From assembly GCF_004765815.2 (NCBI RefSeq), contig NZ_SBIS02000013.1, forward strand, positions 62,001 through 126,000: a stretch of DNA of 64,000 nucleotides, in the 5' to 3' direction. Position numbers and translations under genes: made by a program. Position 1 is the stretch's first letter. Every line of letters starts with the position of its first letter. Positions 49,800 to 58,915 of this stretch are shown here, one piece after another. The DNA is from Halorussus salinus. Its GTDB lineage: Archaea > Halobacteriota > Halobacteria > Halobacteriales > Haladaptataceae. The notes under the pieces were generated by a model. The model worked only from the letters and a program-made list of their open reading frames with translations. It ran no database searches and had not been told where the DNA came from.

Positions 49800-51035
49800 A
49801 TGGCAACAAAAGGCAAGCAACCATCGATAGACCAAACTTCATCCGAACGAGGGACCCAGCAGCGCCCTACCCCAACAGGTGGCCTTCTCGTCGATCAAGA
49901 CAGCGATGTCGAGCCTGCATTGAGCGTAGTGATGCCCACGCTCAACGAAGAAGAGGGCATCGCGGAGTGTATCAAGCGAATCCAGAACGGTATCGAAGAA
50001 TTTGGGATTACCACCGAAATCATTATTAGTGACAGTTCGACTGATCGCACCCCTGAAATTGCTCGGGAGATGGGTGCCATTGTCGTTGAACCTGATGCCC
50101 CCGGTTACGGCTATGCCTACCGATATGCGTTTGAACGGGCTCGCGGCGACTTAATTGCTATCGGTGATGCCGACACCACGTATGACTTTGAGGACCTCCC
50201 CCGATTGCTCGACCCAGTTGTCCGGGGCGACGCCGACATGGTGATGGGAAGCCGTCTTGAGGGTGAGATCAAGCCCGGCGCGATGCCGAAGCTCCATCAA
50301 TACATCGGGAATCCATTGCTAACCAAATTCCTAAACGCCTTCTACGGAGCGGGCGTCTCGGACGCCCACAGCGGCTTTCGGGTCTTCAGCCAAGAAGCGT
50401 GGGAAACGCTGGAGTGTACGACAACTGGCATGGAGTTTGCCAGTGAGATGATTATGGAGGCCGGCGCCAAGGATCTCACTATCAAGGAAGTCCCAATTAC
50501 CTACCATGAGCGAGAGGGTGAAGCCACGCTTGAGAGCTTTCGTGATGGTTGGCGCCACGTCCGATTTATGCTTGAAAACGCGCCGGGGTATCTCTTCTCC
50601 GTTCCCGCAGTAGCAATGTTCGCGGTTGGACTCCTTACAATGACTCTTTCAATATCTGGGGTTAGCGTGAGCGGTGTCACGTTCGGGAGTTACACGATGA
50701 TTGCCGGCAGTCTCTTTACAATCGCCAGCTATCAACTTGGCAGTCTCTCGCTCTTCAGCGCAGTTGCAGCAGACCCAATCCAGAAACCGCAGGATCCTTT
50801 CACCACATGGGTACTCAACAATTTCAAACTTGAGCACGGTGCGATGCTTGGAGTTGGTACCTTTGGTGCAGGAATGCTCTATACGGGGTACTTCGCCTAC
50901 AACTGGGTGATCAGTGGCTTTACACAACTCCCCGTCATTGCTACCAATCTCGTCGCGTTCACAGCTCTCGTACTCGGGATACAAACCATCTTCTACTCGT
51001 TCTTCCTGAGTATCATCGCCAGCAATAAAGAGTGA
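49800..51035 (+). CDS. GT2 family glycosyltransferase with membrane tail (DPM-like)
   Basis: A 411-residue protein. SVVMPTLNEEEGIAECIKRI and IIISDSSTDRTPEIAREMGA start the GT-A fold; GDADTTYD carries the metal-binding DxD. The domain ends near 270 and four membrane segments follow (about 260-405). The organisation is that of dolichol-phosphate sugar synthases (DPM1/AglJ type), which charge the lipid carrier. It fits first-sugar or lipid-linked sugar synthesis for N-glycan or polysaccharide assembly. Confidence 0.9.
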   Translation: MATKGKQPSIDQTSSERGTQQRPTPTGGLLVDQDSDVEPALSVVMPTLNEEEGIAECIKRIQNGIEEFGITTEIIISDSSTDRTPEIAREMGAIVVEPDAPGYGYAYRYAFERARGDLIAIGDADTTYDFEDLPRLLDPVVRGDADMVMGSRLEGEIKPGAMPKLHQYIGNPLLTKFLNAFYGAGVSDAHSGFRVFSQEAWETLECTTTGMEFASEMIMEAGAKDLTIKEVPITYHEREGEATLESFRDGWRHVRFMLENAPGYLFSVPAVAMFAVGLLTMTLSISGVSVSGVTFGSYTMIAGSLFTIASYQLGSLSLFSAVAADPIQKPQDPFTTWVLNNFKLEHGAMLGVGTFGAGMLYTGYFAYNWVISGFTQLPVIATNLVAFTALVLGIQTIFYSFFLSIIASNKE

Positions 51036-51896
51036 TGTCCTCCATGCTGAAATGCATGGATCTCTGATACCGCTACTTGTGCGGTACATCTTAATGCAGG
51101 AGGTTAGAAGCCACTGGTTTGTGACAAAGTGGCTAACTCTGCCACATAGCCTTCTGCGTAGATTGACATCAGATTTCACGCGAGATTCCTGGAATTGCGT
51201 GGGTCCGCACATTACAGTTGAGTGGTAGCGAACTCATTATCTGTCACCAAGCGGTTTTCGGGCGTTTATGGAGCCGTTTAGTCTGACCTCGCCTACTAGC
51301 GAAAAATATAAATATTATTTAGGAAGAGTTTGAAGCCAAGATTGATTCAGTCGTTACCATGTCCGGGACCTCCTATAGAGACGAAGCGCGTAACGAACTA
51401 GCTTGATTTCACTCGTCAGCGATTTCTATCTAGCAGCGACGTTATACATCTCTCAGATTTCCGTAGCAGTGAGTTCTTCGTTGTATGCGAGTCGCCCACG
51501 GAATGTCTCGAATGAATCTACAGCGAATCGTCTTTGAGATCCTCTAGTTCTGTCTTGAGTTGTTCCAATTCTGCTGAACGGGATTCCCGGCTATGCACCT
51601 AAACGAAAACCAAGGTTCATTGAAGAGCAACTGGGTAGGGTTGAGTTCGTCTCTTTTCTTCACGTCAGTAAGCGTCTTGCGGACAGGGTTGTAGTCTTCC
51701 AGTCGCTGGACGCTGATCAAGTTTCTAAGCGCCTTTAACGTGGACTCACGATTTAGTTCACTCAAGTACAAATCGCGAGATAGCAGTCCATCAACAATGT
51801 GTTACACAAGAGCGATACAAACAGTGCCAGTAAGAGACCGACTACGTGCATCGGTTATCCCGAACAAATTTATGCGATAGAGAGCATGTCCCGAGT
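51036..51896. other. gene-poor stretch with hairpin trio and gene remnants
   Basis: Three hairpins follow the GT2 stop: TCCATGC/GCATGGA (51041-51060), TACCGC/GCGGTA (51068-51086) and GTTAG-AGCCACT/AGTGGCT-AAC (51103-51137). Farther on, minus-strand frames yield ESRSAELEQLKTELEDLKDD ending in a stop near 51520 and, in another frame, SVQRLEDYNPVRKTLTDVKK, probably pieces of one decayed gene (about 51520-51780). No intact gene was found. Confidence 0.5.
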
Positions 51897-52100
51897 ATGG
51901 ACCGTTCGGGCGAACTAACAATCTCCAAAGATACCATCGCCGAACTCAACGAGAGAGCGGCTAAGTCGAACTTCGAGAACACAGATTCGTACGCAGAATA
52001 TCTGTTGTCGGAGGTGTTACATCATCTCGATGAGCCGGGCGATGCACCGGATAAAGCAGAAGTCGAAGACCGGTTACAATCACTGGGTTATGTCGAATAA
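51897..52100 (+). CDS. small RHH-like protein with a sulfatase-type C-terminal tail
   Basis: A 67-residue protein from ATG 51897, starting MDRSGELTISKDTIAELNER. The middle is helical (NFENTDSYAEYLLSEVLHHL) and could be a ribbon-helix-helix or a helical clamp. It ends VEDRLQSLGYVE, very close to the tails of the sulfatase-like proteins of this cluster (RLEDLGYL, RLEELGYLQ, QLEALGYL). Its last 11 nt overlap the start of the sulfatase-like gene at 52090, so the two are translationally coupled. Confidence 0.75.
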   Translation: MDRSGELTISKDTIAELNERAAKSNFENTDSYAEYLLSEVLHHLDEPGDAPDKAEVEDRLQSLGYVE

Positions 52101-53325
52101 CGTCTTACTCGTAACCGCAGACAGCCTCCGTGCCGACTATTGTGGCTTTCTGGGAGGTCCGGAGACGACACCATACCTCTCCAAGTTAGCAGATAATAGT
52201 GCGGTTTATGAGTCTGCCATCTCTCCAGGGCCGCGAACGCCGTCCTCAATTGCGTTAACACATACTGGTGAACGGTTCCGAAACGTCGATGCCGATACAA
52301 ATGAGGGCCGGCTAAAACGGATTGCAGACCACATTCGCCGGTTCGAGACAATCCCCGAGCGTCTTGCAGCGCAGGGATACTCAACAGGTGCTGTAACTGC
52401 AAATCCGTGGACGGTAGGTTTTGATGAGCCATTTGATGAATTCGTCGCAATCGGCGAAGGATACGAAAGCGAATCGGATTCCACTGAACGGAGTATTATC
52501 GATAAAGGTCTTGACTATGTGGAGCAGTGGCGAAAGGGAACAGATTGGTTCGCCCAATGCACCAGTTTTGATGACGAAGTCCACCGTCTAATTCAGGAAC
52601 TTCCCGAACCGTGGTTCATATGGGTTTTCCTGATGGACACACACAGTCCGTACATCGTCCCCCGCCAGCATCTTGTTGAATCGAATGTGGCAACGATGTA
52701 CTATAGTGCGCTCCGATACAACGCGAGCGTCATGCGGGGACAGGATGTAAGTTCGCTTCCGTCCCATCTGGATCGATACCTGAAGCGGGCGTATCGAGAT
52801 GCAATCCGCTTAGTGGACACATTCGTTGAGCAAGTCCATCAAGAGGTTCCCAGTAATACAGCACTAATCTTTCATTCCGACCACGGCGAAGCATTCGGCG
52901 AACACGGCACCTACGGGCATCAAGAGGTCCTCTATGAGGAGAACATTCACGTTCCGCTACTCGTTCACGATGGAACAACGAGTGGGCAGTTCCAGCGTCC
53001 AGCATCGACACTCGAAATCCCCTCAATTGTCGAGCAGACTGCAAAAGAGAACTTCGATGGCGAGAATGTAACCAATGATATCGCGTTTGCTCAGACCGGT
53101 GATGGGAGTATGCGTGCAGCTCGGACTCCATCTCACTGGTTCGTCTCAGATGGCGAGCAGGTACTCTGTCAGGATACACGCAACCGCTCCGATTACGGTG
53201 TTGTCCAAGACGAGGAGGTAGCCACAGCGGTTGCCAATCTCTTTGAAGCCGAGTTTGCACCAGACGCAGAGAAATCCCAAGTTATCTCGGCTATTGAAGA
53301 TGCATCCTTTTCGAGTATCAGGTAA
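52090..53325 (+). CDS. sulfatase-like hydrolase/transferase without LGYL tail
   Basis: A 411-residue alkaline-phosphatase-superfamily protein. VTADSLRADY and HSDHGEAFGEHG supply metal-binding D/H residues. The nucleophile position is T50 in GPRTPSSIALTHTG rather than the Cys or Ser that makes formylglycine in sulfatases, so it may transfer or hydrolyse another group such as a phosphodiester. It lacks the (R)LxxLGYL ending of its paralogues; that tail is present on the small protein encoded just upstream. It probably modifies the surface glycan. Confidence 0.85.
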   Translation: MSNNVLLVTADSLRADYCGFLGGPETTPYLSKLADNSAVYESAISPGPRTPSSIALTHTGERFRNVDADTNEGRLKRIADHIRRFETIPERLAAQGYSTGAVTANPWTVGFDEPFDEFVAIGEGYESESDSTERSIIDKGLDYVEQWRKGTDWFAQCTSFDDEVHRLIQELPEPWFIWVFLMDTHSPYIVPRQHLVESNVATMYYSALRYNASVMRGQDVSSLPSHLDRYLKRAYRDAIRLVDTFVEQVHQEVPSNTALIFHSDHGEAFGEHGTYGHQEVLYEENIHVPLLVHDGTTSGQFQRPASTLEIPSIVEQTAKENFDGENVTNDIAFAQTGDGSMRAARTPSHWFVSDGEQVLCQDTRNRSDYGVVQDEEVATAVANLFEAEFAPDAEKSQVISAIEDASFSSIR

Positions 53326-53470
53326 GCGAACAGGTATCGTTCAATTCGCGCGAGGGACTTAGCGTCTCACGGTTCTGAGGTTTTCGAGGTTGTAAACTGT
53401 AACTCCGATCGCGTTCTAGCTCGTGCTTTCGTTCGTGCTTGGCGTTGGAGTCGTTTCTACGTTGGATTTG
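53326..53470. other. short gene-free stretch with a cluster-internal repeat
   Basis: The motif TTCAATTCGCGCGAGGGACTTA (about 53350-53370, written here in part as TTCAATTCGCGCGA) resembles pieces at 57074 and 58295. It is probably a decayed IS end. Confidence 0.4.
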
Positions 53471-54709
53471 TCATCTGGGGTTGTCTTGCAACAGAGTCAT
53501 CGGCGAGCGGTCGACATAGAATACCACAATACTACCAAGCATTATTGCCAGACCAATCATCCCTGGAGAGGCAACCGTGAGTATGGGAGTGACAATATCC
53601 ATTATAATTCCCTCAATCCCGAACGGCAGGCCAATGAGGCCGAGCACGTTTGCGATTTCTTCCGGGCCAACAGAGAAGCTTGCGACCACTAGCCCAGTAC
53701 AGAGTGAGACTCGCAGTTGGGGGTCTGTGTAAATTGTCGTGAGTAGAGGGAAATAAGTCAACAGAAGATAGTTTGGGTACGAGGGCGTGGAGAGGATGAT
53801 TCCAATAGTAGTTACTAAGAATGCGACGATGGCGGGTTTCGTTGGGTCATCCTTGAAGTAGGCAAAAGCGATAATCGCAAGCCCCCCAAATAACGGCACA
53901 AGGAAAAACATAATTCCGGGAGCATCAGGAAATAAATGCGAGAGAGCTCGGTTCGGTGTGACGAGTGGGATATTCGGATTCAGACCTCCGTGATACCAAT
54001 GAAGACGACTCCGTTCGCTCGCGATGTACTCAACGTAGGAGGCGTGCATCTCGACTCCGAAAGCCAAGAAACTGAGAGCGACAGCGACAAGTCCAGAGGC
54101 GATGGCAACTCCGACTGCTTTATACGTCCTCTTTTTAAGAAACCAGAGACCGAAGAGGGCAGGAAATATTTTCAACACAGCTGGGAAAGCGAACGCCAAC
54201 CCACTTGCAACCTCGTCACCCTGGTTGAGAAAGATGTAGCCGATGCAGAGCATGAGCGCTATCCAATAGGTCACCTGTCCATGGGCGTACGTCATCACGG
54301 CGTGCGGGCCGACGAGAAACGCCCCTGTTATTAGTACTTCATCAACCCGGTTAAGGTCAGTACCCTGTGAGCGGATATATTTGATCGTCAGAATGGCCGT
54401 AATTGTCGCGAATATCACGTTGAAAATGATGTGCGTAGCGAGGGCGAGTTCCCAGTTCGGTAGCAGGGTAAAGGGATAAAAAAGGAAGACAGTAATCGGC
54501 GGGTAGACGTAATGCATGTTGAAGTCGGTTTCAGGGACTGCATAAGGTTTGATGAAGGGATCGCCGGCTTGCGCTTGTTTGGCAGCGAAGTAGTACCGTT
54601 GGAAGTCAGCTGCCTCAATGTTCGAGATGAGAACGAAATAGAGGAGAATTGCGATTCCTGCACAGATGGATACTGCCAATGCGAGACGTGGGATAGTTCT
54701 CTTATCCAT
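53471..54709 (-). CDS. GT87-type polyprenol-dependent glycosyltransferase
   Basis: About 412 residues from ATG 54709 (ATG 54718 is also possible). It has roughly ten membrane segments. The extracellular loop after the first helix holds ADFQRYYFAAKQAQAGDPFI and the YVYPPITVFLFYPF motif typical of GT87 (DUF2029) mannosyl/arabinosyl-type transferases, with the aspartate of the ADFQ block as the likely catalytic residue. It would add a sugar from a lipid carrier on the outer face. It is the only minus-strand enzyme gene of the cluster. Confidence 0.87.
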   Translation of the reverse strand: MDKRTIPRLALAVSICAGIAILLYFVLISNIEAADFQRYYFAAKQAQAGDPFIKPYAVPETDFNMHYVYPPITVFLFYPFTLLPNWELALATHIIFNVIFATITAILTIKYIRSQGTDLNRVDEVLITGAFLVGPHAVMTYAHGQVTYWIALMLCIGYIFLNQGDEVASGLAFAFPAVLKIFPALFGLWFLKKRTYKAVGVAIASGLVAVALSFLAFGVEMHASYVEYIASERSRLHWYHGGLNPNIPLVTPNRALSHLFPDAPGIMFFLVPLFGGLAIIAFAYFKDDPTKPAIVAFLVTTIGIILSTPSYPNYLLLTYFPLLTTIYTDPQLRVSLCTGLVVASFSVGPEEIANVLGLIGLPFGIEGIIMDIVTPILTVASPGMIGLAIMLGSIVVFYVDRSPMTLLQDNPR

Positions 54710-54941
54710 TATTAGCACTTTCGCGTTAGAACAGAATATGAATGTTCCTATCCTGTCGTTCTGGGATTTGCAGTCCCCGCTAGAATCTGTGGAAATTTAT
54801 TCATATATCTAGAATATAAATATCTTTACTATTCCGTCTCCTATCTGCCTTTTTAGTTTCAAGAATAGCAATGGTGATCGAAGGCCGCAACCGTCAGCTA
54901 GTGTCCTCAGTTTGAGTCGGCTGCAGAGTAGTTCCCGTAAT

Positions 54942-55199
54942 CTACTTTTCGGCAATTCTTTCGCACATTCTACATGGCTGTTTGTTCCGTCTTTTTGCTT
55001 CTTCGACTGTAACGCATTCAAACTCCGCTGTTTTAGAGCTAGCATTGCATAGTGGTTTCCCCTCATTTGTCGGTATGTGATAGGAGTATCCCCCGTTTGC
55101 AGCTCCATTTTTCGTTGTTAGAACCTCCACTACGTCTGAACGGGTATCCGAGGCAGCTCGCTTTTCGCGCTCATCCCGCGAAGGACGGTGTTTTGACAT
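54942..55199 (-). CDS. small hypothetical protein with C-terminal CxxC
   Basis: An 85-residue protein starting MSKHRPSRDEREKRAASDTR. YSYHIPTNEGKPLCNASSKT and RRNKQPCRMCERI place three cysteines in the second half, a possible metal site. I recall similar small proteins in haloarchaea (HxP...LC...CxxCE pattern) without known function. It is not clearly in an operon with its neighbours. Confidence 0.65.
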   Translation of the reverse strand: MSKHRPSRDEREKRAASDTRSDVVEVLTTKNGAANGGYSYHIPTNEGKPLCNASSKTAEFECVTVEEAKRRNKQPCRMCERIAEK

Positions 55200-55368
55200 A
55201 CTCTGTGAATCAAATTTGGGGATAATATAGATTTTGCTTCGATAGCGTAACCTACTTAGAGCCTCTCAATACTGAACCTACTAGGAGTTGACGTGGACTC
55301 AAACGCTGTTTCTCCACTTGATGTGTCAGACTCGTACCGAAAGAGCTTTTCCGAAAGAAATCTCGGAT

Positions 55369-56139
55369 ATGAGTATGCGATTGCTCGGTTATTACCTACT
55401 CCTTGCAGGGGTGTCTATTCTCGCTGGCGTCAGTTCTCTCCCCCTCTACCCAACCTTTGGTCTGTTAATTCTAAGCGCCGCAATTCCAGCCATCCTTGTC
55501 GGGCTCTACTCTCCTCCCCAATCTATGAGAGGATCTGCGAATCTCGTATTCGGTCTGGTGGTATTCTCCATGTCCCATCGGATCGGGATGACCCTACGAC
55601 CCGCAAGCATGGTCGGGTACGACCCGGACAAGTATGCTGTATTCTCCAATCTTATTGTTGAGTCGGGGTCAATACCTGACTTGGGTTTTTACGGATTCGC
55701 TTCTCTGTTCCATCTCCTACCCGCAATGCTGTCCGTACTATTCGACATTCCCCCGCGCCTGTCCTACCTCATTTATGCTATAATATTCGGGGCTACACCA
55801 CCGATCATGAGCTGGATTATCGCTCGCCGACTCACGACACGTGGTGGAGCGGCTATCGGGGCTGGTCTCGGAAGTGCGCTTCCGAGTTTTGTCCACTTTT
55901 CCATCTGGCCGATCTCGCAGGCTCTCGGCACCGTCTTTTTTGTGTTCGCGTTGTACTCTTTTGGTCGCGCTATTAATGTTCAGAACGATCAAAATCGGTG
56001 GGTTATCTTGATGCTTATGTATACACTTGCGGGAGGATTAGCTCACAAGCTCCCTGTGCTAATGCTTGCATTGGTAATGGTGTTCGCCAAGGCGATCGTC
56101 TATATCACCCAAAACAAGGGATTCAGCAATGCAACGTAA
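55369..56139 (+). CDS. polytopic membrane protein, N-terminal part of a possible split pair
   Basis: About 256 residues from ATG 55369 (MSMRLLGYYLLLAGVSILAG). Seven or so membrane segments are visible, with a loop containing YDPDKYAVFSNLIVESGSIP resembling the first outer loop of large archaeal glycosyltransferase-like membrane proteins. It stops at TAA 56139, while the next gene starts inside its last codons (ATG 56129), in another frame. The two together would have the size and topology of a single GT-C-like protein. Confidence 0.72.
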   Translation: MSMRLLGYYLLLAGVSILAGVSSLPLYPTFGLLILSAAIPAILVGLYSPPQSMRGSANLVFGLVVFSMSHRIGMTLRPASMVGYDPDKYAVFSNLIVESGSIPDLGFYGFASLFHLLPAMLSVLFDIPPRLSYLIYAIIFGATPPIMSWIIARRLTTRGGAAIGAGLGSALPSFVHFSIWPISQALGTVFFVFALYSFGRAINVQNDQNRWVILMLMYTLAGGLAHKLPVLMLALVMVFAKAIVYITQNKGFSNAT

Positions 56140-57067
56140 AGTTCCAACAGTTCTGACTCTTCTCGTGATTGTCTGGGGGCTTGTGGAGTATGTTTTATTC
56201 ACCAGATTTGCAGTCTCGGTAGTGCGGCTATTCGGCGGCCTATTAGATATTTTCGCGGTGGGGGCAGAGTCGCTTCCAGAACCACAAGCCGCTCGCGCGA
56301 CGTCTGCGGGGTGGCTCGAAGTATTCGGCCATTTTTCACATGCGCTGATTCTGCTCCCAATTGTGTTTGTTCTCTGGGTCTATGCAATCCAGCGCTGGCA
56401 ATTGACCGGGATGCGTCTTGCAGTCCTGTCCGGTCTTGGGGCAATATTAGGTGTCGTCGGAGTGAGCTTTCCTGGGTTCTTTTCGTCTGTCGCCCCACAA
56501 CCGTCGCGGTTCTATCTGTTCGCAACTATCCCGATTGCCGCCTTCTTAGGCGGATGTTCGGTGCTCGGTCACAAGAGCGATAACTGGCGGCGGGGAGTTA
56601 CTGCCGGACTTGTAGTGGTTCTGCTCTTTCAGTCGATGGCGTTCTCTGCATCCATTTCCCCGCCGGGAGAGCCGCGGTATTTCCTAACTGGCGAGGAGGT
56701 GGCCGGCAAACACTTTGCATCAGAACATCTGGAGTCGCCTGTATACACGGACCAATACTATGCACGAGAGGTGGTTTTCCCACAGAGTGTCAAATCGACT
56801 ACTCATCCTGCAGTTCATCTTGGCGGGGACATTGCAATCCCGCCATTTAAGCAAACCGCAGGGCATCTCTTCAATGGAACGCTCTCTGAGTTAGAGACGG
56901 TTGCACTGCGGACGGACGAGTCTGTGTTCCGACCGAGTGCGGGAACCGTAGGAGGTGGGTATCAGGAATTGACGTATGATCCTGAGGTATACCTTGATGA
57001 GACGCACAGTAAAGTCTACTCAAACGGCGGGGTGAACGTGTACACGAACGAATCTGATTCTGGATGA
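56129..57067 (+). CDS. membrane protein with outer domain, C-terminal part of a possible split pair
   Basis: A 312-residue protein starting MQRKVPTVLTLLVIVWGLVE. Four to five membrane segments run to about residue 180, followed by a soluble domain (GEPRYFLTGEEVAGKHFASE...), which in GT-C-type proteins lies outside the cell. It overlaps the preceding gene by 11 nt in a different frame. Either the pair is naturally split and coupled, or a frameshift has broken one gene. Confidence 0.72.
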   Translation: MQRKVPTVLTLLVIVWGLVEYVLFTRFAVSVVRLFGGLLDIFAVGAESLPEPQAARATSAGWLEVFGHFSHALILLPIVFVLWVYAIQRWQLTGMRLAVLSGLGAILGVVGVSFPGFFSSVAPQPSRFYLFATIPIAAFLGGCSVLGHKSDNWRRGVTAGLVVVLLFQSMAFSASISPPGEPRYFLTGEEVAGKHFASEHLESPVYTDQYYAREVVFPQSVKSTTHPAVHLGGDIAIPPFKQTAGHLFNGTLSELETVALRTDESVFRPSAGTVGGGYQELTYDPEVYLDETHSKVYSNGGVNVYTNESDSG

Positions 57068-57365
57068 GGGTGTTCAATTAGCGCGAAGTACTTATTTCCT
57101 CCCCGTTCTGGTAGGTCTCTATGTAAATTATGAGCGTCTAATCAGGTACGTGATTTCGTTACGCCAGACGTCTCGATAGCCGACATTCAGTCAATGATTG
57201 ACTCGCTGAGGGATTGGTGTCGGAAATTGTGTTTCTCGGCGAGTTCTCACATGATTCGGCGCTTACTCTGCGGCCGGGCGAATACTGGTATGAAATGGTT
57301 CACGGGTGAAGGTTAATGGACGTGGATAGCTACGTTTTTGACTCTTGATAACGGTGTCTCGGATT
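57068..57365. other. gene-free stretch with repeat shared with 58275-58410
   Basis: The blocks GCGCGAAGTACTTATTT with TTCTGGTAGGT, and CGGCGAGTTCTCAC with ATTCGGCGCTTA, recur at about 58300-58400, where the sequence between them is shorter. They are probably two decayed copies of one insertion element. Confidence 0.6.
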
Positions 57366-58274
57366 ATGTTAGCTCAATGGGCGTCTCGTTCGGTAAAGCG
57401 AGTGCGTGAAGACGGATTACACGGGGCGAAACAATCACTACGCTATCCGTACATCTATGCACTCCAATCATTAGGGGCTATTCATAAATCAGGGGATAAT
57501 ATATACTCACGTGAGTGGGATCTCTTGATTATTCTTGATGCTTGCCGAGCTGACTTGTTACAGTCCGTTTCGGACCAATATGACTTTCTCGGCAGCGGTG
57601 AGACAATGTGGTCGAAAGGCGCAGTAACAAAAGAATGGATGCAGGAAACGTTTGTTGGCTCGTACGCTAGCGAGATGAATAAGACAGCATATATTTGTGG
57701 TAATCCTCACTCAGACTCTGAGCTTGACAGTTCTAATTTCGAGTTACTTGATGAGACTTGGCGTGAAGCTTGGGAGTCGACGATTCCCCCTCGTGCAGTT
57801 ACTGATAGGGCAGTAGAGATAGCGCGAACAAGTAGACCTGAGAAGATGATTGTTCACTATATGCAACCTCACTGTCCGTTTATCTCGTGGGGTGACAAGG
57901 CCCAGGTTAAGTCCGCGGACAATTTTGGGGAACAAGATACAAAGGATGTTTGGCAGCGACTTCGAGACGGCGAAGTGAATAAAGCAGAAGTCTGGCAGGG
58001 GTACCGAGAGAACCTACAAATCGCGTTAGACGAGGTGGAAACGCTGTTGGCGAGTATTGATGCGGACACGGCAGTTATCACGTCTGACCACGGGAATGCT
58101 TTGGGGGAGTGGGGTGTGTACGGCCATAAACCACGTCTTCCATTGGCGTGTTTGCGTGAGGTACCGTGGGAAGTGACGAGTGCTGTTGACACGGGTGCTT
58201 ACGAACCAACGTATGTGTTTGAGGATTCCGACGTTAGCAAACAAGAGCAGCTTGAGGCACTTGGCTATCTGTGA
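57366..58274 (+). CDS. sulfatase-like protein (divergent type) with LGYL tail
   Basis: About 302 residues from ATG 57366 (MLAQWASRSVKRVREDGLHG). LLIILDACRADLL provides the first metal residues and ITSDHGNALGEWG the second set. The nucleophile region GAVTKEWMQETF has T88 at the expected site. It ends KQEQLEALGYL. This short type is common near haloarchaeal surface-glycan genes; the reaction is unknown, probably removal or transfer of a charged group on the glycan. Confidence 0.83.
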   Translation: MLAQWASRSVKRVREDGLHGAKQSLRYPYIYALQSLGAIHKSGDNIYSREWDLLIILDACRADLLQSVSDQYDFLGSGETMWSKGAVTKEWMQETFVGSYASEMNKTAYICGNPHSDSELDSSNFELLDETWREAWESTIPPRAVTDRAVEIARTSRPEKMIVHYMQPHCPFISWGDKAQVKSADNFGEQDTKDVWQRLRDGEVNKAEVWQGYRENLQIALDEVETLLASIDADTAVITSDHGNALGEWGVYGHKPRLPLACLREVPWEVTSAVDTGAYEPTYVFEDSDVSKQEQLEALGYL

Positions 58275-58915
58275 CAATGCAGCCACGCGCACCTCGCGCG
58301 AAGTGCTTATTTTCTCCCCATTCTGGTAGGTCGCTGTACAATTCTGTTCATCGGCGAGTTCTCACAGGATTCGGCGCTTATTCTGCGGATGAGCGTGACA
58401 TATGACGGCTATGCTATCATATTGACGGTAGAGGCGAATGCGTTCGAGACCGCGCAGGTACGCGAATTTCTGATGTGTTTTCAGTAGGAGCAGATAATTC
58501 TGGGATACGGATAGTGATTAATAACTGAGGTGATTGGCCGTCCGTTGATTAAAAGTAGTGAGTGGGCTAGGTATGGGTGTGAGGGGCTTGGAGTAGTTAA
58601 CATGTCTTCAGGCACTAAATACGTGTACCGGGGCGGCAAGTAGGTCTAATTACTGGTATCAATTCACGCAAGTTGTCGTACCTGGTCTCCATCTGTTGCA
58701 GTACCCCCAAAACAAACCCACGAAGTTTTGCCCTCCTGGTTCTTACTCAATTTACTGAGTTTCGGCCCCGGCTTGAGAATAAGATAGTGAAAGTAGCATC
58801 CTTGCTAATTAAACTACTGTTTGAAACTCACCATTCTGTGGAGCTATCTACCGCATCTTGGCAGTTGTGAATAGTTAGTACTATAAACACGCCCTCTTAT
58901 TTTGATTTACTAGGA
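58275..58915. other. 640-nt gene-free stretch with IS-like remnant
   Basis: The first 130 nt carry the repeat shared with 57068-57290. No plausible gene lies in the rest. The base composition becomes AT-rich from about 58650 on, and TTAGTACTATAAACACG with TATTTTGATTTAC just before 58916 may be the promoter of the next operon. Confidence 0.55.

Noticed and set aside
51544-51771. 75-residue minus-strand frame
   Set aside because: It has no supported start and the likely continuation lies in another frame; noted as part of a decayed gene.
55293-55661. Alternative frame over the start of the membrane protein at 55369
   Set aside because: Its first 35 residues look plausible, but it then becomes basic and proline-rich while the other frame shows clear membrane helices.
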